Shown here: one piece after another, positions 1-9,039 of the stretch
How the letters are laid out: every line of letters begins with the position of its first letter
How positions within the stretch are numbered: position 1 is the stretch's first letter
Source of the DNA: Helicobacter_F equorum
Lineage (GTDB): Bacteria; Campylobacterota; Campylobacteria; Campylobacterales; Helicobacteraceae
DNA: 64,000 nt
Reading direction: 5' to 3'
Assembly: GCF_042649585.1 (NCBI RefSeq)
Contig: NZ_JBHRZM010000004.1
Coordinates: 136,634 to 200,633 of the forward strand
Notes under the pieces: model-generated
Told to the model about the DNA's origin: nothing
Seen by the model: only the letters and a program-made list of their open reading frames with translations
The model's database searches: none
Program-made: the position numbers and the translations under genes

Positions 1-107
1 TCATAGATATGCAAAACTGCGCCGCCCGGATAGCCAAAAATTACTTTTACACCTTCTATTGCTAAGGCTTCTATCAGCATTTGTGAGCCTGTAAGTTTTT
101 TGCTCAT
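1..107 (-). CDS. ilvB: Acetolactate synthase large subunit, N-terminal fragment (runs off the window)
   Basis: Only the first 35 codons are present and the gene continues past base 1. The reading begins MSKKLTGSQMLIEAL and contains GYPGGAVLHIY, the N-terminal ThDP-enzyme signature of acetolactate synthase large subunits, which make acetolactate or acetohydroxybutyrate in branched-chain amino acid synthesis. The ATG at 107 is preceded by AGGGA on the minus strand and a TATAAT box at 144-149, so the start is well supported. A related ThDP enzyme cannot be fully excluded from such a short piece. Confidence 0.8.
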   Translation of the reverse strand, partial: MSKKLTGSQMLIEALAIEGVKVIFGYPGGAVLHIY

Positions 108-143
108 AGTTGTTAATCCCTTGTGAATTTGTAATGTGCTTAG

Positions 144-149
144 ATTATA
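144..149 (-). promoter_or_regulatory. -10 box of ilvB
   Basis: TATAAT on the minus strand in the context GCTATAATCT, about 37 bases before the ilvB start. No convincing -35 box is visible, as is usual for Helicobacter sigma-80 promoters. Confidence 0.55.
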
Positions 150-355
150 GCAAAGATAGGGTAAATTTTTACTATGAGTATAAGTGAGTTGGGAGTTTAA
201 GAGATGTATTGTATTTCTTGTATTTTTTCCCAAAAATATATCAAAAAAGCCACTTTCTGATTCATTTAAAAACCATCAATATTGATTTGAGTGAGTTTGT
301 CTTTGAAAGTAGGAAAAGTTTAAAAACATTTTTTTATCAAAAAGGACATAGCCAT

Positions 356-719
356 TTAGTCATTGTTGCTTGTAACAAGTGTGATGATACTTGTATAACC
401 CCTATGTGTGAAAATCTGCGTTGTGGCTCGATATGTATATCTTATATTGCCTATGATTTCTAGCGTGTTTGGATTAATGTCCTCTAATGTGCCTTGATAT
501 TGACTTAACGCATTGATTTTATTGCCAAATTCGGCTTTGTAGAGAGATTCACCCCATTCACACACAAGATAAAATCCCTCTGTATCATTATTTTTACTAC
601 AAGTGGTTTTTGAAAGTTTTGCAGACACACGTTATCACTCTCGTATATATCAACTCCATTTTATCCTTGCACACTGCTTGTGGATTCTATAAATATCGAT
701 AGGATAGATTCTTGCATAT
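356..719 (-). pseudogene. Degraded fragment of an unknown gene (copy 1)
   Basis: The open part (356-628, 90 codons) starts MSAKLSKTTCSKNND and contains GFYLVCEWGESLY. The same segment occurs in a second broken copy at 1931-2557. After about 30 shared residues the two copies diverge, and this one has lost its 5' part: upstream of 719 the sequence no longer matches copy 2. A stop lies just before the apparent start, and downstream coding drifts between frames. I do not recognise the family. It is most likely a remnant left by duplication and deletion. Confidence 0.5.
535..719. repeat. 185-bp perfect direct repeat, left copy
   Basis: Bases 535-719 are identical to 2273-2457 by direct reading (offset 1738), with weaker similarity continuing a few bases to the left. 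The two copies bracket the outer-membrane protein gene at 900-1721. Identity of this quality implies a recent duplication or ongoing homogenisation. Confidence 0.9.
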
Positions 720-899
720 GAACAATCCTCAAGTATATGTGGTGAATATCCTAGACTACCTTGTATTATATCTATGGCATAATTTTAGTTTCAGGTACGA
801 TTTAAAATTCCCTTTTAAAAAACCTCTTACTATTCACACCAACATTACCTACTGCTATGCTTATATTGTGCGAATGATTGCATCCCCTCTTTTTTACAT

Positions 900-1721
900 C
901 TAAAATTTCAATCCTGCTTTTAATCCATATACATTAGTGTGGTTGCGTGGCTCAATAAATGGACTTTGTGTATTGCCATTACTACTTCTTGCAAACAAAG
1001 TATTAGATGCAGCAATATTCCAAAATTCATAATACAACGACAATTCAAGTCCTATGACAGGGGTTAATGCAAAACTACTGCCTAACTCGACCTTGTAACC
1101 CTGCCCATACCCTTGTGTAAAGTCTAGGTCTCTATCATATCCAATATCAGTCAAAAATGTAGTATGCCAACCTCGAAGCAAACTCATATGACTTATTTTA
1201 GTAATAATTGAGAATCTTTTTGATACAAATGTTTCAGCGCTAAGCCCAAGTAGTGTGTAAAGATAATGTTGTGTTCTGCGATATGTATTTTCTGTTTGGT
1301 TATACAAAAACCGATACCCAATCCCTAAATCCGCCTTTAGCACAAAGCGATCACTTTGTATAAGATAGGGAAGTGCTTGATATTCTGTGTAAAGATAATA
1401 GTTTTGCGATGGGGCACTATATGGTTGCCTAGTATCTTGTGTTTGGCCATCATAGCGTGTATTTATACCACTAAAATAAGCGAATTTAAGGATTTGCTCT
1501 CCCCAGTTATTTTGTAAAATAGCTCCAGTATTTACTCCCCAAAGTAACCCTGAAATCTCCATAAGCTTATTGCCACCCTCTTCATCTGGAGCAAACTCCA
1601 CATATGAATACTGCTGGAGAGATCCATCCAGAAAAAAGGACAAAGGCTTGTTTTGGGTATTCGCATTTACTTTTGCTACACACAATAAGCATACACTAAG
1701 TATAAAGTAATATTTTTTCAC
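900..1721 (-). CDS. Outer-membrane beta-barrel protein (Helicobacter, unclassified)
   Basis: The predicted product of about 273 aa starts with a Sec signal peptide (VKKYYFILSVCLLCVAKVNA) and ends in phenylalanine (GLKAGLKF), as outer-membrane barrels do. Between these lie alternating polar/hydrophobic strands rich in Tyr and Gly. The GTG at 1721 is preferred because AAGGAG lies seven bases before it; an ATG 27 bases further upstream lacks a ribosome binding site and would put charged residues before the signal peptide. A TATAAT box lies at 1774-1779. It stands alone between two copies of a 185-bp repeat. The function (porin, adhesin or assembly factor) cannot be read from the sequence. Confidence 0.75.
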   Translation of the reverse strand: MKKYYFILSVCLLCVAKVNANTQNKPLSFFLDGSLQQYSYVEFAPDEEGGNKLMEISGLLWGVNTGAILQNNWGEQILKFAYFSGINTRYDGQTQDTRQPYSAPSQNYYLYTEYQALPYLIQSDRFVLKADLGIGYRFLYNQTENTYRRTQHYLYTLLGLSAETFVSKRFSIITKISHMSLLRGWHTTFLTDIGYDRDLDFTQGYGQGYKVELGSSFALTPVIGLELSLYYEFWNIAASNTLFARSSNGNTQSPFIEPRNHTNVYGLKAGLKF

Positions 1722-1773
1722 AGATACACTCCTTGAATGTGATTCCAAATGAAAGATCGTTGCTAAAGATTGT

Positions 1774-1779
1774 ATTATA
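1774..1779 (-). promoter_or_regulatory. -10 box of the outer-membrane protein gene
   Basis: TATAAT on the minus strand (context ACTATAATAC), about 53 bases upstream of the GTG start at 1721. Confidence 0.5.
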
Positions 1780-1930
1780 GTATCTTTAATGTCTTACAAC
1801 TAAACACGCCAAATTTTCTTTTTTATATATGCAAAATACTAGATTTCATCAAATATACGTCATAAGCTTATCCTAGATCACAATTTTTTCTTGTTATGAC
1901 ATTACTTCACTTATCTTGTATCAAGAAACA

Positions 1931-2557
1931 TCAAGTGTTCTTAATAACCACTCTAAGTCTATCATTTAGGCTAGAATCAAGATTTAAAAAATATTCTAAG
2001 CTTAAATCTTCAAAGTCATCGATAAAAATATATTCATTTTGTGTATTGCGTAAAAATTCTAGCGCTTTTTCATCACAGGCTACAAGATACACAAGCAATC
2101 CTCACATTGATAAAGTTTGTTTCAAAAATTACCTTTATAGGTTTATCTAGTGTTTTTCCACTTTGTAGACTCAAATTTAGTGCCTTATCAAATGAGTTTA
2201 ACTCTGCACTACTAAGTAATTCCAAAGTGCCTTGTTTGGTTGTAATAAGTTCTCTTTTGTCGCCAAATTTGTCTTTGTAGAGAGATTCACCCCATTCACA
2301 CACAAGATAAAATCCCTCTGTATCATTATTTTTACTACAAGTGGTTTTTGAAAGTTTTGCAGACACACGTTATCACTCTCGTATATATCAACTCCATTTT
2401 ATCCTTGCACACTGCTTGTGGATTCTATAAATATCGATAGGATAGATTCTTGCATATATATCATGTGTGAGAAGTTTCTTTTGTGATCAAAATGTGTCTT
2501 TGGATCATTGCTATAAAAATAACTTAAAAACTTGTTACTAAAATATCGCTCTTTCAT
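1931..2557 (-). pseudogene. Degraded unknown gene (copy 2, fuller)
   Basis: Coding can be followed over about 205 codons in three pieces: an ATG at 2557 (MKERYFSNKFLSYFY...) reaching an in-frame TAA; the MSAKLSKTTCSKNND segment shared with copy 1; and, after another shift near 2100, a tail ending ...RLRVVIKNT at 1931. The first shift can be repaired by removing one GT from a GTGTGT run, giving DNVSAKLSK. The product, if intact, would be a soluble protein. I do not recognise the family. This copy keeps the 5' part that copy 1 has lost. Confidence 0.55.
2273..2457. repeat. 185-bp perfect direct repeat, right copy
   Basis: Identical to 535-719. It lies inside the fuller pseudogene copy, so the left copy is probably derived from this one. 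Confidence 0.9.
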
Positions 2558-3087
2558 AGCCTGCCTTTCTCTAATGTTGCCTAAAATTGCTAAAGCTTAA
2601 GAATTTGGGGCAAAAGGTATTTTCAAAAAATATCTTTGGAAACTTATCTTTTAAGAATCTAAATTAGGGTAGCACAAAAATTTTTATGAATTATATTTTC
2701 TCATAAAATCTACAAGTTGATTGTGAAGCATATTTTACAAAATATTATAATTAATGTGCTGTGTTTTTTGATGGTGTGGTATCAATACTTGAGAATCTCA
2801 AATAAAATGTGGCTATTTAGCTATGCAAGATATGTTGGCATTATTAAAATCAAACCTAAAATCCGTGCTAAGGAAGTTATTGTGGATATGATTTTGATTA
2901 AAGATTTGCAAATATGCTATCTATACGCAATTTTGTGCGATTTACAATACTCGTTAGAAATCTGAATACTGCTCAAACGTGCGATTGCTACATTGATCCT
3001 CCCTTTGAATCTTCCAAGATTGAAAGACAATCTAAATCCATATCCCTAAAGTCATCAAGACATCGCAATCTTTACAAATACAAATCC
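2558..3087. other. Gene-free stretch of 530 bp
   Basis: Very AT-rich. Short open frames exist on both strands (for example 2717-2965 and 2914-3159 on the plus strand), but none has a ribosome binding site, codon pattern or recognisable motif. It looks like eroded coding sequence between the pseudogene and the esterase gene. No RNA gene was seen. Confidence 0.5.
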
Positions 3088-3927
3088 TTACTTCATAAAT
3101 ATTTCCAATCCTATTTGCAAGGCATAAGGGATAGAGCTACCGTGACTTTGCCCATCTAACTCGATAAATACGATGCTTTTAGAGTTGGGTGCATTTATTT
3201 GCAAATCTTGTATTATCTCTTCAAGTTTTATGCTTTGCTTCCTCTTGCTATCTCTCTCCAAGCTACCAAGTGTGAAGATAATAGAATCTGGATTATTCCT
3301 TAGCCTCAAAGGTAAAGATAGAAATTTTCCTTCTCCCCACCAAAGTGATGGTGAAGCACAAACATAGTGTGTAAAACTCTGTGGCTCAGATAAAAGTGTA
3401 TATAAAACAAAAAGTCCGCCAAAAGAATGCCCAAAAAGCAGCTCCTTATGAGGCACTCCAAATCGCTTATGGATAAAGGGCTGCACTTCTTGTGTAATAA
3501 AATGTAAAAATATATTAATTCCACCTCCACCGCTAAAAGAATCTTGTAAATCTTCAGTAAGCAAAGGCGTATAGTCATAAGTGCGTAATGCTCTATCATA
3601 GGCTAATGGGCTATCGTGTCCTATTGCTACGATAATAGGCAGTGATTTGAGGGGCTTAGCAGATTCTTTTGTAGCTATTTCATTGAGTAGCAAAGGGAAA
3701 AACGCATTGCCATCTAGTGTATAAAATACACTCTTTTTATCTGCTTTGTGCTTTGGAATAGCAACATAAATATTATAGAATCTCCCCTCTGCATTTTGCA
3801 TACGTGTAGTTTCTATCGAAAAAAAATCCTTCGATTCTTGTGTTAGCGGTAGAATCTCTTGCGATGGTGCAGCAAAAACACTACCAAAACATATACAAAG
3901 AAATATTAAAATAGTATAACTTTTCAT
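3088..3927 (-). CDS. Secreted alpha/beta-hydrolase, esterase-D / IroE-like
   Basis: 279 aa with an N-terminal signal peptide ending near residue 20 (...CFGSVFAAPS), so periplasmic. The nucleophile elbow GHSFGG is at residues 166-171 (Ser168), and GQSHGSS near residue 265 supplies the likely catalytic His. SPSLWW after the elbow is typical of the esterase-D (PF00756) group, which includes the siderophore esterases IroE and Fes and feruloyl esterases. A role in hydrolysing ferric enterobactin-like siderophores is a family inference. No iron-uptake gene is adjacent, and I could not make out a convincing Fur box upstream. Confidence 0.75.
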   Translation of the reverse strand: MKSYTILIFLCICFGSVFAAPSQEILPLTQESKDFFSIETTRMQNAEGRFYNIYVAIPKHKADKKSVFYTLDGNAFFPLLLNEIATKESAKPLKSLPIIVAIGHDSPLAYDRALRTYDYTPLLTEDLQDSFSGGGGINIFLHFITQEVQPFIHKRFGVPHKELLFGHSFGGLFVLYTLLSEPQSFTHYVCASPSLWWGEGKFLSLPLRLRNNPDSIIFTLGSLERDSKRKQSIKLEEIIQDLQINAPNSKSIVFIELDGQSHGSSIPYALQIGLEIFMK

Positions 3928-4038
3928 TTTTTTTCTTATCTAAACTTTACTTTTGTTATATGTTTCCTAAATTGATATCTTTATTTTAGTACAACATATT
4001 ATGGATTAAGTATATAGCATTTATGGATTGTACAAATA

Positions 4039-4355
4039 CTATCCAAACACTTTCTTTAAATATGCCTCATAATCTTTGATATATCGCTCTACTTGTGAAT
4101 TTTTCATCACATCATTACAGATAAAAGTCGGCAACGCACTCATTCCCATAAACTCGTATACCTTGTGTAAATGAAAATATACACCATCTATGCCCACATC
4201 CTTAAAAAAAGTCCATTAGATTCTATAAAAGCTTCTATGGGTGCATTCTAAGTAAGTGAAAACATATTTTTCTTGTCTTTTAAAAGTCCGCCTGTTCCAT
4301 AACCTTTCGTGGGAGTTGCACTATGATGTCCATATTTACTTTGATTTTCTTTCAT
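4039..4355 (-). pseudogene. mdaB: mdaB remnant (NADPH:quinone reductase), 5' deleted
   Basis: The C-terminal half of MdaB, a flavodoxin-fold NADPH quinone reductase for oxidative stress defence, can be read in two frames. The first has KGYGTGGLLKDKKNMFSLT, then a TAG at 4248-4250 where the family has Trp, then NAPIEAFIES. The second, reached by a shift at a T7 run, has DGVYFHLHKVYEFMGMSALP and a normal C-terminus ending LKKVFG. The N-terminal half is absent. A nonsense codon, a frameshift and a deletion together make this a clear pseudogene. Confidence 0.8.
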
Positions 4356-4953
4356 AGCTTTTTGCTTTTGTTATAAAAGTTAGACTTTGGATGATTTTAG
4401 ATTCTATTTTTTCTTGAATAAAAAGTTTAGCAAGGGGATTGAGAGGTTTTTAAAAGTGAAGTATTTGAAAATTTTGGTTTGTGTGAATCTCTTTGTATTT
4501 GCAATACCAACCATTTGTGGTAATAGCTCTAAAAATGAGGTTTGATACTTTTATCATTTAAAATAAATTTTGAAATATTATTTAAAATAAAGTTTCTCTT
4601 CAATTTTTTTAGGCATTAGATTGATTGTTCCTATTGTGGCAAAAGCAAAATTTATTTTTATAATGGCTTTATTTATAGCTTTATCAATAAACATATTCTT
4701 GAATCTTGATAAGGGCATTCTAAAAGGGAGTTATTTAATCTTTATATAGCTCTTTTAGGATTTGAAATACAATAAGATTCTAGAATAAACCTCTATTTGC
4801 AAAATAGAAATTGCCATTTTATCGCTTCCTTTTTGGTGAGATTCTAGGATAAATCTACATTTACAAAAACTCCACTCTTAAATGATAATATCGCATTTAT
4901 GGCTTTTGATTGCATACCCTAAATAAAGAATGATTTAGGGCTATTGGCACTTT
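4356..4953. other. Largely gene-free stretch of about 600 bp
   Basis: AT-rich sequence without a full gene. It holds a 29-codon frame at 4456-4545 and an imperfect direct repeat of 30 bp (4775-4804 and 4839-4868, 25 of 30 bases identical by eye, both starting AGATTCTAG). A hydrophobic frame around 4630-4750 on the plus strand has no credible start. It looks like relics of several genes. Confidence 0.45.
4456..4545 (+). pseudogene. Possible truncated lipoprotein fragment
   Basis: A GTG-started frame of 29 codons reads MKYLKILVCVNLFVFAIP followed by TICGNSS, resembling a lipoprotein signal peptide with a weak lipobox Cys. GAGAGG lies about 10 bases upstream. It stops soon after the Cys and no continuation is readable. 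It could equally be chance sequence. Confidence 0.25.
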
Positions 4954-5109
4954 TTAATTATCGTAAATCCTCCCTGAATTGATATGCTTAAGTTTGTTTG
5001 CTTCTCTATACCGATTTATATAAGCCAAGATATCTTGATTTTCATATTTTAAATTAATTAATGCTTTAATAATGCCAATTTCATAATCTGATATTGGATT
5101 TTTTGCCAT
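4954..5109 (-). CDS. 51-aa HTH-like fragment (DUF3644-type N-terminus)
   Basis: The frame MAKNPISDYEIGIIKAL... contains NQDILAYINR and INSGRI, a pattern I associate with the short helical segment at the start of DUF3644 and similar proteins found in restriction islands. It stops at 51 residues, so it is probably a truncated remnant. Its start overlaps the broken hydrolase at 5081-5267 in another frame, which places the junction between two unrelated genes at about 5110. Confidence 0.35.
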   Translation of the reverse strand: MAKNPISDYEIGIIKALINLKYENQDILAYINRYREANKLKHINSGRIYDN

Positions 5110-5267
5110 TTTTGCTTAGTTTTTGTGCGACAGCATTAAACCACCCATAATTGCTAGTGCTTTTATAGCCGTGGATAATATAAACATCTTTAGCAAAGAC
5201 ATTGATAGATAATGCAATCAAAAAAAACTAATAAAATACTAAATTGCTTTGATATAACTCGCAACAT
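5081..5267 (-). pseudogene. RBBP9/YdeN-like alpha/beta hydrolase, truncated and frameshifted
   Basis: An ATG at 5267 with AAAAGGA upstream opens a signal-peptide frame (MLRVISKQFSILLVF). This goes out of frame at a run of eight T on the minus strand (5220-5227). With seven T it continues LIALSINVFAKDVYIIHGYKS and NYGWFNAVAQKLSKNG, the start of an RBBP9-type serine hydrolase (HGY oxyanion motif, then a conserved W). The gene is cut off after about 50 residues, before the catalytic Ser, by unrelated sequence next to the restriction locus. Confidence 0.55.
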
Positions 5268-5339
5268 TATGAAGTCCTTTTGTTTTTTAATTTTTGTTTT
5301 ATACAAATACAGAATCAATAAATCAGCATTATTCTTATT

Positions 5340-8222
5340 CTATTCACAAATTTCTTTCATTATATCTTCAATACTAGGCTTCTTATAACTTTCATAGTCT
5401 CTAAATTCAGAATTCGTTTTATTGTAGTAGTATAGATATACTTTAATTTCCTTATTTTTATAAGAGAATTTTTGATTAACATACACAGATTCAAAGCCTT
5501 TGATTTTATCTATTGGGTTTGTTTCTCGACTAAGCCCTTTTGGATCTATAAAAACAATCTTGTATTCTTGTGTCGCTTTATCTCTAAACCAAAAAATAAA
5601 ATCCGGATAGAATTTCCGATTGCTTTGTGCCTGACTATCAAAATATGGGATATAAATATCATCTATATTCTCTACAATCTTGCTAAAGCACCACTCATAT
5701 TTATCTAGTCTTTTTGAATCTGTTTGCAAAAAATCCTCTAAATCTTTTAAAAATTCCCTTTCACTCTTTTGGCTAATAGCAAAATTGATTTCTGTATTTT
5801 TATCATCTTTATTAGAGACAATTAATGGATTATAATAATGCTCTTTTAGCTCTGCACTGATTGCGTAGTCTTTAATATTACATTTTTTTGCATTGTTTTT
5901 TAGGTTTTTTGCAAATTCATCTATATTTATTTTTCCACTTTCAAAATCAGCTTTTAATTCTTTCTCACTCTTTGTATTAAGTATATTTTTTATAATCTCA
6001 CTTATCTCATTTGCGAAGTCTTGCCCCAAAGTCGTTTGAAATTTTTGATAATGATTGATTTCATCACTCAAATCTACAAATTCTTGTAATTCTCTGTTTG
6101 TTGCATGCAAGATTCTATCAATGCGACTAATTGTTGTGTTTTTATCAAATTTTTGCATATCCCCATTACTAGATTGAATCCTTGTGCTGTTGTTGTGCAA
6201 AAATTTTTGTATTTCTTGCAATGTTTCATAGCTACATTCTTTATGAATGACACATTTACTAAGCACCAAAACATCTTCATCAAAACTTTCTATATATGCT
6301 CTTAGATGTGTTGCTTCTGTTTTGTCGATCCTGTAGTTTTTATCTTTAGATTGTGTTTCTTTGTATTTTGGTGTAGGGAGTGGGCTTAAGATATTTGTCT
6401 TTTTAAAGCCTTTTATAGGATATTGAGTGATAAAGCTTTCAATTTTTCCTAAAATAAATTTAATCGCTTCAGTATCACTTGCTAAAATAAATAAGGTTTC
6501 TATACCACAAGATAAAGGAGACAAAGCCTCTTTTGTTGCGTATTCCAATTGGCTATATTGCATTCTTATTCGCACATGAGCAAAAGGCTCAATTCTTACG
6601 CCTCTGCCTATAGTTTGTAAAACATATTTGTTGGCATTTTTGCTACCAATGTTAATAAAATAGATGAGATTCACACGATTGCTATCCCAACCTTCGCTAA
6701 AGACTTTGCTTCCAAGCATAATATTAATACTTGAATCTGTGCTGTTAATATCCTTAAAGTAACTCTTTTGTAAATCTTTAAAGCTCTCTACACCAAGCTC
6801 TAATAAATGCTCTTTTTCCCACTTTTTGGTTTCACCAATATTTAAGAGCATAAAGGGTTCATCTGCATTTTTGCTCTTAAAGGCTAGTTCTTTGTCATTT
6901 GCCCTAAGGCACTCTAAACTTGAAGGCTTACTTGCATGAAAGATATATTTTCTCACATTTTTAGAATCTATATTTTTTACGCATTCTTTAAATTCATCAC
7001 TTAAAGTATTTTTTGTAAAATAGAGTTCTTGATATTGTAGTTTCTCATAGAGATTGTTTGCGATTTCTTGTATATCTCTATCTTCTTTGAGTATTTGCAA
7101 TATAGCTTCAAAATAGAGCTTTATTCCTGCATCTTTTGTGTTTACTTTATCTGATACGGCAATGATTAGGGGGTTGTGGTATTTTATATCCGCGACACCA
7201 AGACTTGTGGCTTTTTCTAATAGTTTTTCTTTGCTCTGTTTAATGGCACTAAAAAGTATAAATCCTTCTATGATTCTTGTTATTCTCTCATTTTCACCAT
7301 TTTCGTTGCCAAAAGATTTGAGATTAGAATCTAGCAGGGCGATATTTTTGCCATAACCATCACGATTAAACTTTTCTAGATTGTAGTTAAATGCACAAGT
7401 TAAAAAATCAATCTCATCACTAAAAGTTGCAGAAAAATTAAAAATAAATCCCTTAGAAAATCCTTCATAGTCTTTTTGTTTGTCTCCACAAGCTAGTTCA
7501 TTGATATAGGATTTTCTTATAGAATCCTTGCTATCCCCTTTGTGTGCTTCATCAAGCAAAATATACCAGCCACAATCATTGCAATAATTTTTGTAATCCA
7601 GTCTTTTTGCATTTTTATCTTTTCCCACATTTTCTTTGCAATTTAACAAATCACTTCTAGCAATAAATACAATCGTTTCTTTCAATAAACTCGTATTATC
7701 CGCACTCTCATATTCTTTTAGCTCCCTCACACTTAGAGAATCTCCATTGTAATTATTGTATTTTGTGATATTGTGTTTAAATTGTTTTAAAATCGTATCA
7801 TTTGGAGCTAAAAGCATGATAGGCTTATTTGGAATACTTCTTTCTCGCATAGCTTTACCCAAAAGTGAGAGGAGTTTTATCATCACGATAGTCTTGCCAC
7901 TACCTGTTGCCATCCAAAAAGATGCACGATTAATTTCTGATTCTTTTAGTCTAAAATCTTTATATTTTTCTTGATAGATTCTATAAAGCTTTGCCCCTCT
8001 ATTTTGTCTATATTCAGAATCTTTGTAGCACATATAACAATCAAGTGCAATCAGTGCATTTTGCACACTCGCGATTTGATAATCTTGCAAACTCATATCT
8101 GCGCTAAAGCTTTGTAAATCATAGCGTTCATATATCCCTTTATGTTGCATTCTCTTATCATTGCATATTTCACTTAAGAGCAAATGTTGTTTGATGTCTG
8201 CTGTTTGCTTTGCCTTTGCCAT
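5340..8222 (-). CDS. res: Type III restriction enzyme, Res subunit
   Basis: 960 aa, the usual length for type III Res. Helicase motifs are clear: Walker A ATGSGKT (residues 105-111), LLDEAHKG (DEAH at 224-227), a SAT-like FSATF motif and QTIGRGVR (motif VI). The C-terminus carries an endonuclease domain of PD-(D/E)xK type, YPDFIFWF ... IVFIDPKG. Res translocates on DNA with Mod and cuts when two unmodified sites face each other; it needs Mod for recognition. Its ATG overlaps the stop of the rhuM fragment (TAATG), with AAAGG just before, so it is translationally coupled to the operon. It appears intact although mod is broken. Confidence 0.93.
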   Translation of the reverse strand: MAKAKQTADIKQHLLLSEICNDKRMQHKGIYERYDLQSFSADMSLQDYQIASVQNALIALDCYMCYKDSEYRQNRGAKLYRIYQEKYKDFRLKESEINRASFWMATGSGKTIVMIKLLSLLGKAMRERSIPNKPIMLLAPNDTILKQFKHNITKYNNYNGDSLSVRELKEYESADNTSLLKETIVFIARSDLLNCKENVGKDKNAKRLDYKNYCNDCGWYILLDEAHKGDSKDSIRKSYINELACGDKQKDYEGFSKGFIFNFSATFSDEIDFLTCAFNYNLEKFNRDGYGKNIALLDSNLKSFGNENGENERITRIIEGFILFSAIKQSKEKLLEKATSLGVADIKYHNPLIIAVSDKVNTKDAGIKLYFEAILQILKEDRDIQEIANNLYEKLQYQELYFTKNTLSDEFKECVKNIDSKNVRKYIFHASKPSSLECLRANDKELAFKSKNADEPFMLLNIGETKKWEKEHLLELGVESFKDLQKSYFKDINSTDSSINIMLGSKVFSEGWDSNRVNLIYFINIGSKNANKYVLQTIGRGVRIEPFAHVRIRMQYSQLEYATKEALSPLSCGIETLFILASDTEAIKFILGKIESFITQYPIKGFKKTNILSPLPTPKYKETQSKDKNYRIDKTEATHLRAYIESFDEDVLVLSKCVIHKECSYETLQEIQKFLHNNSTRIQSSNGDMQKFDKNTTISRIDRILHATNRELQEFVDLSDEINHYQKFQTTLGQDFANEISEIIKNILNTKSEKELKADFESGKINIDEFAKNLKNNAKKCNIKDYAISAELKEHYYNPLIVSNKDDKNTEINFAISQKSEREFLKDLEDFLQTDSKRLDKYEWCFSKIVENIDDIYIPYFDSQAQSNRKFYPDFIFWFRDKATQEYKIVFIDPKGLSRETNPIDKIKGFESVYVNQKFSYKNKEIKVYLYYYNKTNSEFRDYESYKKPSIEDIMKEICE

Positions 8223-8536
8223 TACCTTTCCTTTAGGACTTTATAGGTTTCTTCCAGATTCTTTTCATCTTCTAGGATAAAATTTATATTATATTGTTTG
8301 TTATCACTTGCAGTTGTCAAGTATTCCTTTACAACTGAAATTTCTTGCAACTCCCCTTCTTCAAGGATATTTTTTATATGCAAACTTATGTTTTGCTTTG
8401 AGGTGTCAAAGCAAGGCTTCTTTAGAAAAAGCTTTGCTAAACTTTCTTGGTTTAAATACACACTATCACCAAGCTCATAAAGCTCGACTCTAATCTTTTT
8501 ATCTTGCGTGGCGTAGAGGATGATGTTATTTTGCAT
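8222..8536 (-). CDS. RhuM-family protein, truncated
   Basis: 104 aa matching the N-terminus of the virulence-protein RhuM family (IILYAT..., TSKQNISLHIKNI, EGELQE, SVVKEYLTTASD). The family normally continues with YNLDVIISVGYRV and runs to about 300 aa; here it ends ...EETYKVLKER. A short extra segment (LKKPCFD) sits between the conserved LAKLF and TSKQNIS. It overlaps its neighbours by one base on each side (TAATG), so the truncated frame is kept in translational coupling. RhuM genes are often found inside R-M operons; their biochemical role is unknown. Confidence 0.7.
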   Translation of the reverse strand: MQNNIILYATQDKKIRVELYELGDSVYLNQESLAKLFLKKPCFDTSKQNISLHIKNILEEGELQEISVVKEYLTTASDNKQYNINFILEDEKNLEETYKVLKER

Positions 8537-9039
8537 TAGCTATCTTTTCTTGCTTGTATTATTAGAGCATTCATAAAAATTTTAAGTAACAAATATATAA
8601 AAATAAAGTTTTCGGCAAAAATGGCTGCGAGCAAAGCAAATACGATAGCTATAGTATTTTTTTCACTAAAAAAAATACATACCAGTGCTATAAAACTTGC
8701 AATAATGGTAGTTAATGCACAATAAATAGCTAATTTAAAATATTCTCTCAAGGTATGTATTTGTTTTTGATCAGGTTTTCTTTCATCTGTAATGTTTAAC
8801 ATGCCTATATACTTTGATGAAAAAATAATTGATAAACTTGTCAAGTAAAAACCAAAAGCTATAGAAATGAAAGTTATTACATTTGTAGTAAAATTTTTTA
8901 TAAACTCCGAAAAGTCTTTAAGATTTAAAAAACATAACAGAAAATAGGAAAATCCTAAAGAAATAATAAAAAATATAACAAAAACAACAATAACTAATGT
9001 CTTGTCTTCTTTGTATATTCCACGCATTATCTTAAGCAT
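8536..9039 (-). CDS. Four-helix membrane protein, RexB-like candidate
   Basis: 167 aa with four hydrophobic segments (about residues 15-37, 48-72, 100-125 and 128-158) and a polar loop (SSKYIGMLNITDERKPDQ) between the second and third. It overlaps the upstream 264-aa gene by eight bases and the rhuM fragment by one. Size, helix spacing and position directly after a soluble partner resemble lambda RexB, the ion-channel-like half of the RexAB phage-exclusion system. This is my by-eye comparison of topology and scattered residues, not a database hit. Alternatives are a KwaA-like or other small membrane effector. Confidence 0.5.
   Translation of the reverse strand: MLKIMRGIYKEDKTLVIVVFVIFFIISLGFSYFLLCFLNLKDFSEFIKNFTTNVITFISIAFGFYLTSLSIIFSSKYIGMLNITDERKPDQKQIHTLREYFKLAIYCALTTIIASFIALVCIFFSEKNTIAIVFALLAAIFAENFIFIYLLLKIFMNALIIQARKDS

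Noticed and set aside
2989..3006. Plus-strand YIDPPF, resembling methyltransferase motif IV
   Set aside because: It sits in a short frame without other methylase motifs or a ribosome site in eroded AT-rich sequence; chance is the simpler explanation.
3928..4010. Possible Fur box upstream of the esterase gene
   Set aside because: AT-rich half-matches exist, but no clear inverted repeat could be drawn.
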